Shown one piece after another: positions 55,933-58,617 of a stretch of 64,000 nucleotides of DNA. The translations under genes were made by a program, and so were the position numbers. Origin of the DNA: Lepturacanthus savala (Eukaryota > Chordata > Actinopteri > Scombriformes > Trichiuridae); NCBI GenBank assembly GCA_030544235.1, contig CM060471.1, forward strand, positions 1,374,348 through 1,438,347, read 5' to 3'. How positions within the stretch are numbered: the stretch's first letter is position 1; the number at the start of each line of letters is the position of its first letter. The notes beneath the pieces are model-generated. The model was not told the DNA's origin and did no database searches. It worked only from the letters and a program-made list of their open reading frames with translations.

Positions 55933-57560
55933 AATATAATAGGACCCATTTACAAAAACTAAATGTTACTTGTAAGCCTAGAAAATAAATAACTAATGTC
56001 CACTTGAAATGATTATTTCCTTCTTTATCAATTGTTTTGTCGACAAAATGTCTGAGCTTCAAAAATTAACTGATTAAAAAAATCAAATTAGTCAGGTACT
56101 ATGTCGTCAATATTGTATAAATGTAATATTTGTGAGTTTTAAGCTGTTTGTTGGACACAATAAATCACTTTAGGATGCCACCTTGAACACCAGTATGGCT
56201 TTCATTTCATCTACACATCAGAAAGTTGTAATGAAACTATTTTTTCATTACAAGTCCAAGTTTCCAACTTTCTCATTGTGTCTGATAACACCAAAGATTC
56301 CATTTACACAGATATGAAACTGAGAAGCAGCAAATCTTTATATTTGAGGACTTTACTGATTAATTGATTCTCCCAATCAACTAAACACCATGAAAACCTT
56401 GTCCTCATCATCATAGAACAGACACCAGCTCACATCAATATGTCCATCTTCTTCATCCTCTCTAATCCTCCTCTTCCTCATGGAATTTATATTAATGACC
56501 CTCAGAAAACTGCCATGCAGCACTGTTCCCTCATCAGAGTGGCTTTGTGTGCTTTCATGCAGGCTCAGGTCAAAATCAGCCTAATTTTTCATGGCATGTT
56601 TACGCCTTCCCGCCTCCTGCCAACAAGCAGCCTGTGAATGCATCGTCTCCACCAGAGGCTGGTGTGTTGGAGGAAGCTGAAGCTCTCTGAGTGGTTTATA
56701 GGAGGTGTGGAACTGGGATGAGTCTCCAACATAAAGCAAAGCCTTCGTTCTGCTTCCGTCACTGAAATCTATCCTGATAGGAACACCTCTCCAGCTTCAT
56801 TCTTACCCCTCCCACTGCCTCTGAACAGCAGCTATGTGGCGGGAACAACAATGGACAACCTGGTCGTTTTTCACTGCTTTTCACTCAAGTTTCAACTAGT
56901 ACAGGATGATCCATTCAGTCCAAGTCAAGAAATCCCCAGAATACCTGACGTTTAGAGGAAAACCCTCTGACCTGAGATCAGCATCCACATTCAGAGATTT
57001 AGAGATAGAGGAGATAGAGGAGGTAGAGGAGATAGTGGGGTAGAGGGTAGAGGAGATAGAGGAGGTAGAGGATGTAGAGGAGATAGAGAAGGTAAAGGGG
57101 TAGAGGAGTTAGAGGATGTAAAGGAGTCAATCCCAGTACAGTTCACTGAACTGGTTTTATGTGCTTACATTTCCATGGTTTGATGGTTTAATGGAGATTT
57201 GGTAACTTGTGAGACACTTTAGTTATAATTTTACAATTTAAAGACTAAAATGACTTAGAGAAATGGACCATTTATTACAACCTATACAGGTTTATTTATT
57301 ACAACCTATACAGGTTTATTTATTACAACCTATACAGGTTTATTTCCTTTACCTTTTCTACCCCTCTACCTCCTCTTCCTCCTCTCCCTCCTCTACTCCT
57401 CCTCTACCTCTTGAACCTCCACTACTCCTCCAGTCCTCTTCCTATCATCGCCCCTGTGCAGCAGGTGTCTCCGCGGCAGGAGAACCGGACATGTGTCGAT
57501 GTAACGATTTACCTTGTAGACGTTCTCCGTTATACGGTGCACCTCGTCGGTCCGGGACAT
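2204..57560 (-). CDS. baiap2: BAIAP2 (IRSp53), 5' half of the IMD/I-BAR domain; spliced, partial gene
   Basis: Five minus-strand exons join in phase to 115 codons: 57560-57513, 28461-28386, 22907-22821, 3284-3223 and 2275-2204. Every junction in the window has AG before and GT after the exon. The protein reads as the start of BAIAP2, the insulin receptor substrate p53 adaptor. Its N-terminal IMD (I-BAR, about 250 residues) forms an antiparallel helical dimer that binds PIP2 membranes and F-actin and drives protrusions. Later CRIB-like and SH3 regions, not in this window, link Cdc42/Rac to WAVE, Mena and Eps8. Stretches such as VTYAAKGYFDALVRMGE and LFQMAEVHRQIQIQLEEM fit BAIAP2 better than BAIAP2L1, as I remember those families. 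Introns are about 29.1, 5.5, 19.5 and 0.95 kb. Which teleost paralogue (a or b) it is cannot be decided. The remaining exons lie left of position 1. Confidence 0.93.
2276..3222 (-). other. baiap2 intron 4
   Basis: A 947-bp intron between exons 4 and 5. No repeat or regulatory motif recognised. Confidence 0.85.
3223..3284 (-). CDS. baiap2: baiap2 coding exon 4
   Basis: 62 nt with acceptor ctctctgcag and donor gtgagcatg. Two bases finish the glycine codon, then 20 codons read GEV and LFQMAEVHRQIQIQLEEM, ending in phase 0. This is IMD helix 2. It is separated from exon 5 by the shortest intron in the window (947 bp). Confidence 0.93.
4185..4450 (+). repeat. minisatellite, ~34-bp unit
   Basis: Degenerate copies of cagcagctggagggcgtgtc plus tgtgtttgattga, about seven in all. 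The unit contains a cagctg E-box each time. A higher-order duplication is visible: the leader aaaaacac..atatttca before the array (about 4168) recurs inside it at about 4324. Confidence 0.85.
5187..5239 (+). mobile_element. Tc1-like transposon remnant, left terminal repeat
   Basis: The sequence ccagaaagtattcacagcac followed by ttcacttcttctactttttg and ttatgttag resembles the end of the teleost Tc1 family also found at 43.5 kb. It pairs with the right-end fragment at 6559-6732. Total span is about 1.55 kb, near full Tc1 length, but the interior shows no transposase. Confidence 0.6.
5588..5626 (+). repeat. GA-rich microsatellite
   Basis: An agag/aaag purine tract of about 40 bp inside the span between two Tc1-like ends. 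Confidence 0.8.
6559..6732 (+). mobile_element. Tc1-like transposon remnant, 3' end of transposase and right terminal repeat
   Basis: Starts with gacttgaggctgtaattg and gtgcttcaacaaaatactga, the C-terminal codons of a Tc1 transposase, closely matching 44854-44900. It ends in a decayed terminal repeat containing agctctgtgaatactttcag. Not coding. Confidence 0.7.
7258..7486 (+). repeat. copy of a teleost foldback-type interspersed repeat
   Basis: Contains ccaacgatattcagttttct and ends aaatcgttgcagcccccc, the same family as the copies at 16987-18021 and 26251-27026. Decayed and partial. Confidence 0.5.
8301..9054. mobile_element. candidate non-autonomous TIR DNA transposon
   Basis: Begins cagtggtggctgttagtctt and ends with the near-inverse ctgtcttagatcaatcaccactg. 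Both ends continue into an (a)agct(c/t)-containing stretch. No transposase-like ORF. No clear target-site duplication, so family and limits are tentative. Confidence 0.5.
9312..10242 (+). pseudogene. Tc1-like transposase pseudogene
   Basis: The N-terminal piece (9312-9491) contains the helix-turn-helix segment PCKITPRGVSLIMRMVRNEP and the following EELVNDLKAAGTTV. It is cut by the insert at 9493. Beyond it, WSDETK (first catalytic Asp) is followed by an in-frame stop near 9849. NDPKH (second Asp) is in the frame that runs 9919-10242, and SQPPDLNP follows. The acidic residue after DLNP is changed (GNLG instead of the usual IENLW). Several frames are needed, so no active DDE transposase can be made. 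Confidence 0.88.
9493..9667 (-). repeat. interspersed SINE/LINE-tail-like repeat inserted in the Tc1 transposase
   Basis: Bounded by an exact 5-bp duplication, agtca, at 9488-9492 and 9663-9667. Read on the minus strand it ends in ttgggctataaataaaattg and aattgaattg, the tail shared with the repeats at 14117-14230 and 30070-30360. Removing it restores continuity of the host transposase, which dates it as younger than the Tc1 copy. Confidence 0.75.
13568..14060 (+). repeat. degenerate tandem repeat with tggcccaa/tgcccct motifs
   Basis: The motif (t)tggccca..tgcccct..tgattg recurs irregularly every 30-50 bp over about 500 bp, too diverged to fix a unit length by eye. Several chance ORFs run through it. 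Confidence 0.5.
14117..14230 (+). repeat. 3' fragment of a teleost interspersed repeat
   Basis: Contains cagttctaaggatagagaat and ends tgggctgtacaaatacaatt plus tacttgatttga. The same order of motifs appears at 30270-30360, and its complement at 9493-9667. Confidence 0.55.
14858..15231 (+). pseudogene. exon-like ORF inside the TTAA element, disrupted by an insertion
   Basis: Starts MAEKKTSTGSKTKGKTVLEK, a lysine-rich head, then TAFQRWRQLKCEK. It is cut at 15014 by a 174-bp repeat. After the insert the reading resumes with TDAKVAEFLLD and reaches a good splice donor, gataggtaagatg, at 15231/15232. That suggests it was the first coding exon of a spliced gene carried by the transposon. I do not recognise a domain with certainty; the RWR..TDAxVAxFLLD pattern resembles N-termini of transposon-linked fish proteins. 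Insertion sequence introduces a stop at 15076. Confidence 0.5.
15015..15188 (+). repeat. interspersed repeat nested in the TTAA element
   Basis: Starts caaggcaagtttatttgtat and agcacatttcaac, a very common teleost repeat head, then an A/T-rich body. It is flanked by the 6-bp duplication agaagg (15009-15014 and 15183-15188). Confidence 0.75.
16987..18021 (+). repeat. foldback-type interspersed repeat, split by a nested element
   Basis: Starts tagggctgcaactaattatt and ends tttatcattgcagttcta, an imperfect inverted pair. The middle retains cagtccacaacccaaagatc and ..tcagtttaatattatacc, diagnostic of the family seen again at 26.3-27.0 kb. Interrupted by 17023-17691. Confidence 0.65.
17023..17691 (+). 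mobile_element. nested TIR element, about 670 bp
   Basis: Ends cagtcccaccaggattt and (inverse) cagtccctccagtttttcc. Inserted in the foldback repeat, whose two halves lie on either side. No ORF of note and no convincing target duplication. hAT-like by TIR style only. Confidence 0.5.
19696..19825 (+). repeat. dispersed repeat, copy 1 of a pair
   Basis: gtggtttgtgtgttaaatga..ctggctgattcaatg..catgcaaacc..gtgaaac.atcaat matches 46085-46235 in the same orientation, 26 kb away, with small indels. Family not recognised. Confidence 0.7.
20321..20366. other. two overlapping alternative stem-loops
   Basis: Arms ggacattggtatt (20321-20333) and aataccaatgtcc (20347-20359) pair perfectly. So do attacatggacatt (20331-20344) and aatgtccatgtaat (20353-20366). 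The two hairpins share bases and cannot both form. Confidence 0.7.
22821..22907 (-). CDS. baiap2: baiap2 coding exon 3
   Basis: 87 nt with acceptor tttccag and donor gtgagtcc. After completing the split codon it reads VTYAAKGYFDALVRMGE, then MASESQGSKDLG. This is the most diagnostic BAIAP2 segment in the window, because BAIAP2L1 and MTSS proteins differ clearly here. It leaves one base over, completed as a glycine codon by exon 4. Confidence 0.95.
24143..24680 (+). repeat. diverged direct repeat flanking the TA palindrome
   Basis: 24143-24240 and 24566-24680 share, in order, aatttggggaatt, cgttt.g, a variant of tgatgaagac/tgatggagac, and tggccaaacacca/gggccaaagacca. Similarity is moderate. 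Confidence 0.45.
24448..24561. repeat. TA microsatellite inside a long perfect-stem palindrome
   Basis: About 75 bp of pure TA lies between inverted 18-nt arms: atcaagtcaatatacagt on the left and acactgtatattgacttgat on the right. The whole 114 bp can fold into one hairpin. Confidence 0.9.
24965..25031 (+). repeat. possible LINE 3' tail
   Basis: ccaatttcccagttgtggaa followed by ttaataaagtaatcaatcaatcaat resembles the 3' ends of teleost non-LTR elements that finish in short tandem repeats. No coding part is present. Confidence 0.35.
26251..27026. repeat. foldback interspersed repeat with perfect 19-nt terminal inverted repeats
   Basis: Begins ccattagagctgcaacaat and ends with its exact inverse at 27008-27026. 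The left arm reads the family backwards (gggttgtggactgttggt), the right arm forwards (tagttggcaattaatcaat). A SINE-like unit fills the centre at 26460-26772. Confidence 0.75.
26460..26772 (-). repeat. tRNA-headed SINE-like repeat, copy A
   Basis: On the minus strand it runs from a tRNA-like head (agtggttaatgctattgtct) through tttctgtgtggagtttcatg, ctccagcttcctcccacagt and taattggagactctaaatta to gctgggattggctccagcag. Same family as 33955-34115, 58240-58440, 59695-60050 and 63430-63480. An ORF crossing it is incidental. Confidence 0.7.
27878..27942 (+). repeat. CA microsatellite interrupted by C runs
   Basis: acacac blocks separated by acccccc. Confidence 0.9.
28386..28461 (-). CDS. baiap2: baiap2 coding exon 2
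   Basis: 76 nt, preceded by a pyrimidine-rich acceptor (cttcttccag) and followed by gtgagtac. It enters in phase 0 and leaves one base over. It encodes S-I, then MEQFNPCLRNFIAMGKSYE and KALT, the strongly conserved first-helix segment of the BAIAP2 IMD. The leftover A joins the first two bases of exon 3 to give a serine codon. Minus-strand neighbours are a 29-kb intron upstream and a 5.5-kb intron downstream. Confidence 0.93.
28683..28739 (+). repeat. GT microsatellite
   Basis: About 28 uninterrupted GT units, 220 bp upstream (gene sense) of baiap2 exon 2. Confidence 0.95.
30070..30360 (+). repeat. teleost interspersed repeat (3'-UTR-like)
   Basis: Contains tcctccacatacaccatgaa, atttctggtattctatctaa, ttcctgaagtttagaactct, gttctaaggacaggggatgt and a terminal gtgatttgtgat. 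Shares its end with 14117-14230. Confidence 0.6.
31190..31415 (+). repeat. minisatellite of tacacagccc / tacatggcccc units
   Basis: About 20 imperfect 10-11-bp modules (ctacacagcc, ctacatggcc, cctataca). Open in all plus frames because the motif lacks stops, giving three overlapping proline-rich ORFs that I regard as spurious. Preceded by a palindromic tatgcatgcatacatgcatg run and followed by a TA tract at 31432-31466. Confidence 0.9.
32096..32129 (+). repeat. ATT trinucleotide microsatellite
   Basis: Eleven uninterrupted tta/att units. Confidence 0.95.
33955..34115 (-). repeat. SINE-like repeat, copy B, internally deleted
   Basis: Same end as copy A (gggtcacatggtctactgga..). It jumps from ccattcactcactcactgga straight to the tRNA-like head, losing the central block. 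Confidence 0.7.
34331..34445 (+). repeat. minisatellite, ggagggt / ggctgatgtggaggat
   Basis: Irregular copies of gatggagggtggagggtgg and ggctgatgtgga. G-rich on the plus strand. Confidence 0.85.
35971..37065 (+). repeat. 1.1-kb minisatellite, 29- and 31-bp units, about 37 copies
   Basis: Every unit carries ccagagagaaaggagctgga or a one-base variant. The link is either aacatcta (29-bp form) or aacacatcta/aacacagtta (31-bp form). The 29-bp form fills the centre and the 31-bp forms cluster at both ends. Units differ at few sites (ctgg/ctag, aagg/aaag, aaac/aatc). Confidence 0.97.
37146..37870 (-). mobile_element. Tc1/mariner-superfamily transposon relic
   Basis: The plus-strand edge acactataatgccaaaagta is terminal-repeat-like. 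The minus strand holds decayed transposase from about 37870 down to 37229. The far end is not resolved. Confidence 0.7.
37229..37870 (-). pseudogene. Tc1/mariner-type transposase pseudogene
   Basis: Two minus-strand frames are needed. 37871-37614 retains NLMDGSGFGDFQ-type sequence. 37594-37229 reads MVWGCFSGAW, then HKDMDDSRV, SPDLNLIEQLWNELEWRLRA and a C-terminal domain. DLNLIEQLW holds the expected catalytic Glu, but the frames are not continuous and the N-terminal DNA-binding region is missing. Confidence 0.8.
38299..38345 (+). repeat. CA/TA compound microsatellite
   Basis: acacac followed directly by tatata. Confidence 0.95.
41859..41942. repeat. inverted repeat with 31-nt perfect arms
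   Basis: 41859-41889 and 41912-41942 are exact inverses and contain the SINE head gtagctcaaaggtagagcag. A further partial copy precedes at 41821-41852. It looks like an inverted duplication of the head of the adjoining repeat. Confidence 0.9.
41915..42165 (+). repeat. tRNA-headed SINE-like repeat (second family)
   Basis: Box A-like tagctcaaaggtagagc and box B-like ggtttgattgcc are spaced as in a tRNA gene, followed by a non-tRNA body (gtccttgggcaagatattta, gtaaaggtgctgtacaaacg). Not a functional tRNA: no acceptor stem or CCA-side match. Confidence 0.65.
42284..42487. mobile_element. hAT-type MITE, 204 bp
   Basis: Flanked by an exact 8-bp duplication, acctaaac (42276-42283 and 42488-42495). 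Terminal arms taggggtgggcaatcctggt.. and ccaggaccagaattgcccatccctg continue inverted for about 60 bp. An 8-bp duplication is typical of hAT elements. No coding capacity. Confidence 0.88.
43506..44965 (+). mobile_element. Tc1-like DNA transposon, right end truncated
   Basis: The left end shows cttcactttttccagatttt, gttatgttacagccttattc and a further inverted-repeat-type stretch to about 43665. A nearly full-length transposase follows. On the right it stops around aataaatttgcaattttttt without the terminal repeat. Same family as the remnants at 5.19 and 6.56 kb. Confidence 0.85.
43899..44900 (+). pseudogene. Tc1-like transposase pseudogene, nearly full length
   Basis: 43899-44573 is open for 224 codons: N-terminal helix-turn-helix region, linker, LLSKRHMAAHLKFDKRHLKD, LWSDETKIELFG (first Asp) and KHGGGSIMLWGCF. 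The frame then ends at LLQSS-stop. A shifted frame continues with KDNDPKH (second Asp), but a stop at 44680-44682 replaces the tryptophan codon before PSQSPDLNLIEHLWRDLK (Glu). It closes with a normal C-terminus at 44900. One frameshift and one stop, so a fairly young relic. Confidence 0.9.
45630..45860 (+). other. GC-richer island with short ctgcaaayaaaa repeats
   Basis: CpG-bearing stretch (cccgccggacgctagtttga, cagcccgcgcgag) in AT-rich surroundings. It contains three copies of gctgcaaa(t/c)aaaa(g). Origin not recognised; possibly another transposable element. Confidence 0.4.
46085..46235 (+). repeat. dispersed repeat, copy 2 of a pair
   Basis: Direct-orientation partner of 19696-19825, with an extra tggttgat and an extra gtcaaggaggaa relative to copy 1. 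Confidence 0.7.
46390..47172 (+). mobile_element. 5'-truncated L1-type LINE, 3' end
   Basis: The C-terminus of an L1 ORF2-like protein is readable across frame breaks: ADHMHIFWRCSK, then YLGNIDTELPKKT, MAASKKAITRRWLNIEPP and MELLTFSFRLRRDKGDVLW. A 3' UTR follows, ending aaataaagtttaaaaaaaataaaaa. Only about the last 10% of a full L1. The 5' limit is uncertain. Confidence 0.75.
47372..47515. repeat. DIRS inverted terminal repeat, low-coordinate copy
   Basis: ggtgtttcactatgggaatc through to gggccatt matches, inverted, 52171-52310 with about four differences in ~143 bp (for example acgtctgtc/acatctgtc and gacgtgtgg/gacgtttgg). Outside it lies the unique end 47328-47371, which is copied in the internal complementary region. 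Confidence 0.93.
47559..47651. repeat. DIRS internal complementary region
   Basis: 47559-47610 is the exact inverse of 47330-47381 (52 of 52 nt). 47611-47651 is the near inverse of the other element end at 52298-52341, with two substitutions plus a small difference at the very tip. One stretch complementary to both outer ends, joined head to head, is the hallmark of DIRS elements and is thought to template circle formation during replication. Confidence 0.95.
47715..47885 (-). pseudogene. recombinase C-terminal remnant in the shifted frame
   Basis: From 47885 the neighbouring minus frame continues the recombinase with TSWALLKGVRVEDICAAASW and HTFVRFYRLDV, where the Tyr of FYRLD is the expected nucleophile, and stops at 47715. 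It is out of frame with the main ORF, so a single recombinase chain cannot be made without frameshifting. Confidence 0.85.
47845..51711 (-). CDS. DIRS gag-like region plus tyrosine recombinase in one open frame (1288 codons)
   Basis: The N-terminus (about residues 1-400) is gag-like: C18-x2-C21, H26, then C37-x2-C40 form a small Cys/His motif, followed by low-complexity acidic and arginine-rich sequence. Residues about 440-1000 lie opposite the RT reading frame and look like a by-product of it. From about residue 1010 a tyrosine recombinase begins, with KAFSTIKVYLAAISACH in the core-binding part and VTAKRVSDLQ, where R1144 (codon 48282-48280) is the first catalytic arginine. The frame ends at 47845 just after LKAQEHG, where the HxxR box should be, because of a small indel near 47884-47889. 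How gag and recombinase are expressed separately is not shown by the sequence. Confidence 0.8.
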   Translation of the reverse strand: MPHVMWSNNFGERPPPLCIVCMGAKHAQASLADPQVCAHCSNMPPKILERRLRVAVAGPDGKDPSFTPSGTTQALGTHQLLATCSWADTMEQVEPLPPLFEDVFEQEDDDAGSLNAVTLLSAYQAEILEEMGGQLDSGTPNPALWDEICVVNDLLLRSSRGAVQGCGRVMGLAVAGERALWLSLSGLSDTQKVEVMDAAYDPTKGLFGPALEKMRETSTLRKQEGEAFDLCSSHAPRLAPVSLPRPPQPPQREESREVRDRLTDRVPAAVISSRDRGITSPGANPLTPRWRRNDVLPNPRVVGRNGRPDALCPTSPVPSPTKRRREEFIAAAPVLVDGGERVLCSHHCAQCNECHQAPIIHYSRELTLQVSPGTYFHVPILKEIKLTTTQPGQEPRAGCPTQPTEGGSYLPPAYRGRHRPSRKRSPRCSGREMARMRSECMGHDVCFPGLQASVCYETTEIQRCCAVNSRGGSCASVTKQNRFSFTQKIDQSGPDRGETTGILLPLLPRSKEGGIAAPYSGSTCIKQLSEKIHVQDVNSQSVMPIYSPRRLVCHNRSSRCIFSHQDFSFTQEISQVCPPGHSLRVPGASVWSLAGPTGFQQVCGSSTVSVKEQRYQNIFVHRRLSDMLSFSGAGAPGCGDSDVPPQRSGFQNKLDQKPSDTRTMHLLSGHQYRLPQISGHAIGGEATVVQAVPGPVPTGGSGAVQTVSTTVGVNGVGHFSGEAGPPADEGCAEMGGIVKTVSPPSPLPLGDRFPGVHGSPPPVEKSGDFLTRCHLRDGSVEGCHNNGRVPDRLGSDTRGQSGERHLVSGAGAGSYKLFRADGSFIGTEIFSPSCERAACTGEVRQLHGCSVREPSRRHALASASQARATINSVERLSARVAACNAHSGSAEQRRRSYVKRKPSVRGMEAPSPSGEPAVAEIRPGWRRSVRLAGKRALSAVFLIDRGGCADGCRRTGTLMAKRPAVRISTSQSDLSHSDQGERSGSVADFDSPTVDVQTLGSRDSAITIRSTLAPAAAQGPLFEEWCEARSIISFQCSVRDILCFLQDLLEKGKAFSTIKVYLAAISACHIGLGDKPAGQHPLVCRFMNGVCRKLTVSRPMVPLWDLAVVLDALSLHPFEPLEAVGLKFLSLKTALLLALVTAKRVSDLQALSTRPACLQFAPGESKVCLRPNPAFIPKVVESAYRCPRVELRAFHPPPFLSAEDSRLNTLCPVRALRIYVDRTASFRRTDQLFVSWFTPHKGKPLSRQRLSHWIVDAIGLGYRCKGLQPPAGLKAQEHGYVMGSVKGS
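48501..50399 (-). CDS. DIRS reverse transcriptase / RNase H / methyltransferase-like polyprotein (632 codons)
   Basis: Open and apparently intact. RT: YFLVPKKGGSLRPILDLR, DLADAYFHI, VLPFGLSLAPRVFSK and the catalytic YIDD at residues 183-186 (49853-49842). RNase H: TTDASLTGWG with D350, NYFELMAV, KSDNSTVVAY and a closing GALNRGADLMSRGN. The C-terminal third has VDLFALRENAHCPLYFSL, DALAHSWPNVLLYAFPPLSL and LILIAPRW, the conserved block after RNase H in DIRS elements usually called Dam-methyltransferase-like. It overlaps the recombinase frame at its 3' end. The true start may be upstream, or reached by fusion with gag. Confidence 0.92.
   Translation of the reverse strand: MNAWVMTSVSRGYRLQFAMKPPRFNGVVPSIAEGEAAQVLQNKIDSLLLKRSIRVVPIEERQQGFYSRYFLVPKKGGSLRPILDLRVLNSYLRKYTFRMLTVKVLCQSIRPGDWFVTIDLADAYFHIKIFPSHRKFLRFAHRGTAYEYRVLPFGLSLAPRVFSKCVEAALSPLRNRGIRIFSYIDDYLICSHSREQALLDVETVTSHLSGLGFRINWTKSQVIPAQCISYLGISIDSLRYRATLSEERQQSFKQCLARFQPGAAVQFRLCLRLLGLMASVISVVRLGLLLMRDVQKWVASLKLCPRRHLSRSVTVSPECTAALHQWRNPAIFSQGVTLGTVASRVVITTDASLTGWGATLGGRAVNGIWSAELAQAHINYFELMAVLLALKFFLPHVRGQHVLVKSDNSTVVAYVNRQGGTRSPLLHKHVRRLILWSVSRLGSLRATHIAGALNRGADLMSRGNPLFGEWRLLPQVVNQLWQRYGRAGVDLFALRENAHCPLYFSLTEEDAPMGVDALAHSWPNVLLYAFPPLSLISPTLTRVRDQGLSLILIAPRWTSKHWVAEIVQLLSGQPWPLPLRRDLFLRSGVRPEALFLFSARFETFSVSSRTCWKRVKPFPQSRFIWRLFQRVI
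51791..51805. repeat. poly-T tract in the DIRS leader
   Basis: A 15-bp T run on the plus strand (poly-A on the element sense), between the ITR and the gag-like start. Confidence 0.8.
52171..52311. repeat. DIRS inverted terminal repeat, high-coordinate copy
   Basis: aatggcccagatggggcggt to agtgaaacacc, the inverse of 47372-47515. The unique end gaagttagaaaaagaac follows to 52335. Confidence 0.93.
54216..54533 (+). pseudogene. hAT transposase N-terminal remnant with BED-type zinc finger
   Basis: After a tandem-repeat-coded head, the frame reads AKSVIWKHFRLNKPSGGCDI, then CNTNIVRG and KYNTTN, the BED finger pattern (W..F, C-x2-C, ..N) at the start of many hAT transposases. The distal His pair and everything downstream are lost; the frame ends at 54533. 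Confidence 0.75.
54229..54335 (+). repeat. 27-bp tandem repeat, four copies, within the hAT ORF
   Basis: gcagcacagtatgctagcaa plus acacaga, four near-identical copies in frame (9 codons each), upstream of the BED finger. Confidence 0.93.
55316..55360 (+). repeat. TA-rich microsatellite
   Basis: tatatatata with interruptions. Confidence 0.85.
55863..55930 (+). repeat. GT microsatellite
   Basis: About 33 uninterrupted GT units. Confidence 0.97.
57001..57125 (+). repeat. purine-rich minisatellite (gatagaggaggtagagg)
   Basis: Irregular tandem copies of (g)atagagga(g)gtagagga on the plus strand, inside intron 1 about 400 bp below exon 1 in the gene sense. Confidence 0.88.
57269..57342 (+). repeat. 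24-bp tandem repeat, three copies
   Basis: tttattacaacctatacagg plus ttta repeated three times without change. Confidence 0.97.
57355..57435 (+). repeat. pyrimidine-rich tract (cctcctcttcctcctctacc)
   Basis: CTCC/CTAC-rich, roughly complementary in content to the purine tract at 57001-57125. It ends about 80 bp from the exon 1 splice donor. Confidence 0.85.
57513..57560 (-). CDS. baiap2: baiap2 coding exon 1 (start codon, 16 codons)
   Basis: It encodes MSRTDEVHRITENVYK and ends on a complete codon (AAG) followed by the donor gtaaatc. The start at 57560 is chosen because the family begins MS.. and because this ATG has an A at -3. An in-frame ATG at 57587 would add nine residues (MVVTAAPTR) but has a T at -3 and no family support. 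The residues open the first IMD helix. The exon sits in CpG-rich sequence about 165 nt below the predicted transcription start. Confidence 0.9.
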
Positions 57561-57753
57561 CCTGGTCGGAGCGGCAGTCACAACCATATACTGAAGAGTT
57601 CCTTTTTATTTTTTTTGGGGGGGGGGTTGTCTGGTTGAGATGATTTTCCGAAAAAAAATCTGTGCTGCACGAGTAAAATGGTCTTCGGCTTGTATACCGT
57701 GTCTCGTGTCTCGTGGCGGCTGCTGGAGACGGCTCCTGGCCGCGGGATCCCGG

Positions 57754-57761
57754 CTTTTATA
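57754..57761 (-). promoter_or_regulatory. baiap2: baiap2 core promoter: TATA box
   Basis: On the minus strand the sequence is a perfect TATAAAAG preceded by C and followed by CCGGG. A start about 30 bp downstream (near 57,725-57,730) would give a 5' UTR of about 165 nt before the ATG at 57560. Two GC-box-like motifs (agggcggtg, read on the plus strand) at about 57842-57871 lie roughly 80-110 bp upstream of the TATA box. The assignment rests on motif and position. Confidence 0.6.
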
Positions 57762-58239
57762 GGAAAGTCCTCCGCTGCGCCCACACAGCCGTCAGTCCGT
57801 CGGTGCCTCGGCTGGAGCGCAGAGGCGGACTCACGCCAAGAAAGGGCGGTGCTGCGTTCAAGGGCGGTGGGAAAGTCCTTACCTGCAACCGGAGGATTCA
57901 TTTTATAAGGATTCGTTTTATGTACATAGATGACGACCCAAAACATGTCTTCAAGCTCTCATTTATCTTAAAAATATTCATTAATAAAATAATGATTTGC
58001 AATAGATTACAACCTCTGCATCCTGGTACAAGTATTGAGATACAGGCTCCCCTCCAGACATGTACAAAGACATTTTGTAAAAGCACTCTACTTTGAATTA
58101 AGTAGTGTGTCTGATATAGTTTATCCATAAAAAGTTTAAATATCCTGTTAAAATCCTTATATTGACATATGTTTCTTTGATCAAATTAAAAAAAAAGAAA
58201 AAAAGAAGTCAATCAGTCATTTTCTATATTCAATTATTC

Positions 58240-58445
58240 CTCATTAGGGTCACATGATCTGCTGGAGCCAATCCCAGCACATTACAGGTGAGAGGCAGGG
58301 ATACACCCCAGACACCAGCCTATCATGGAGCACATACACCATCTACTCACACACTCACACCTATGGACAATTTAGAGTCTCCAATTAACCTCAGCATGTT
58401 TTTGGACTGTGGGAGGAAGCTGCTGGAGAACCTGACCAACCAGAC
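58240..58445 (-). repeat. SINE-like repeat, copy C, truncated by a microsatellite
   Basis: gggtcacatgatctgctgga through ccaattaacctcagcatgtt to aaccagacacaggga. The tRNA-like head is missing because the CA/TA array begins there. Confidence 0.75.
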
Positions 58446-58451
58446 ACAGGG

Positions 58452-58617
<166 letters not shown>

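Larger units (their letters stand above)
28462..57512 (-). other. baiap2 intron 1
   Basis: 29 kb, the first intron, holding the largest mobile elements in the window. Stretches where I see nothing beyond AT-rich DNA and chance ORFs: 28.8-30.0, 32.2-33.9, 34.7-35.9, 38.4-41.8, 42.5-43.4, 45.0-45.6, 52.4-53.9 and 55.9-57.0 kb. Confidence 0.75.
57440..57890. promoter_or_regulatory. CpG-rich promoter region (probable CpG island) over baiap2 exon 1
   Basis: CpG dinucleotides are dense here (for example at 57460-57590, 57710-57760 and 57770-57880) and scarce in the flanking kilobases. The block spans exon 1, the predicted 5' UTR, the TATA box and the GC boxes, as expected of an unmethylated gene start. 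Judged by eye; no observed/expected ratio was calculated. Confidence 0.65.

Noticed and set aside
57561..57587. Upstream in-frame ATG as the baiap2 start
   Set aside because: Poor -3 base and nine extra residues without family support; the ATG at 57560 fits the conserved N-terminus.
57263..57643. 126-codon plus-strand ORF over the baiap2 start
   Set aside because: It is made of a three-copy repeat and a CT tract, then runs antisense through exon 1; not a gene.
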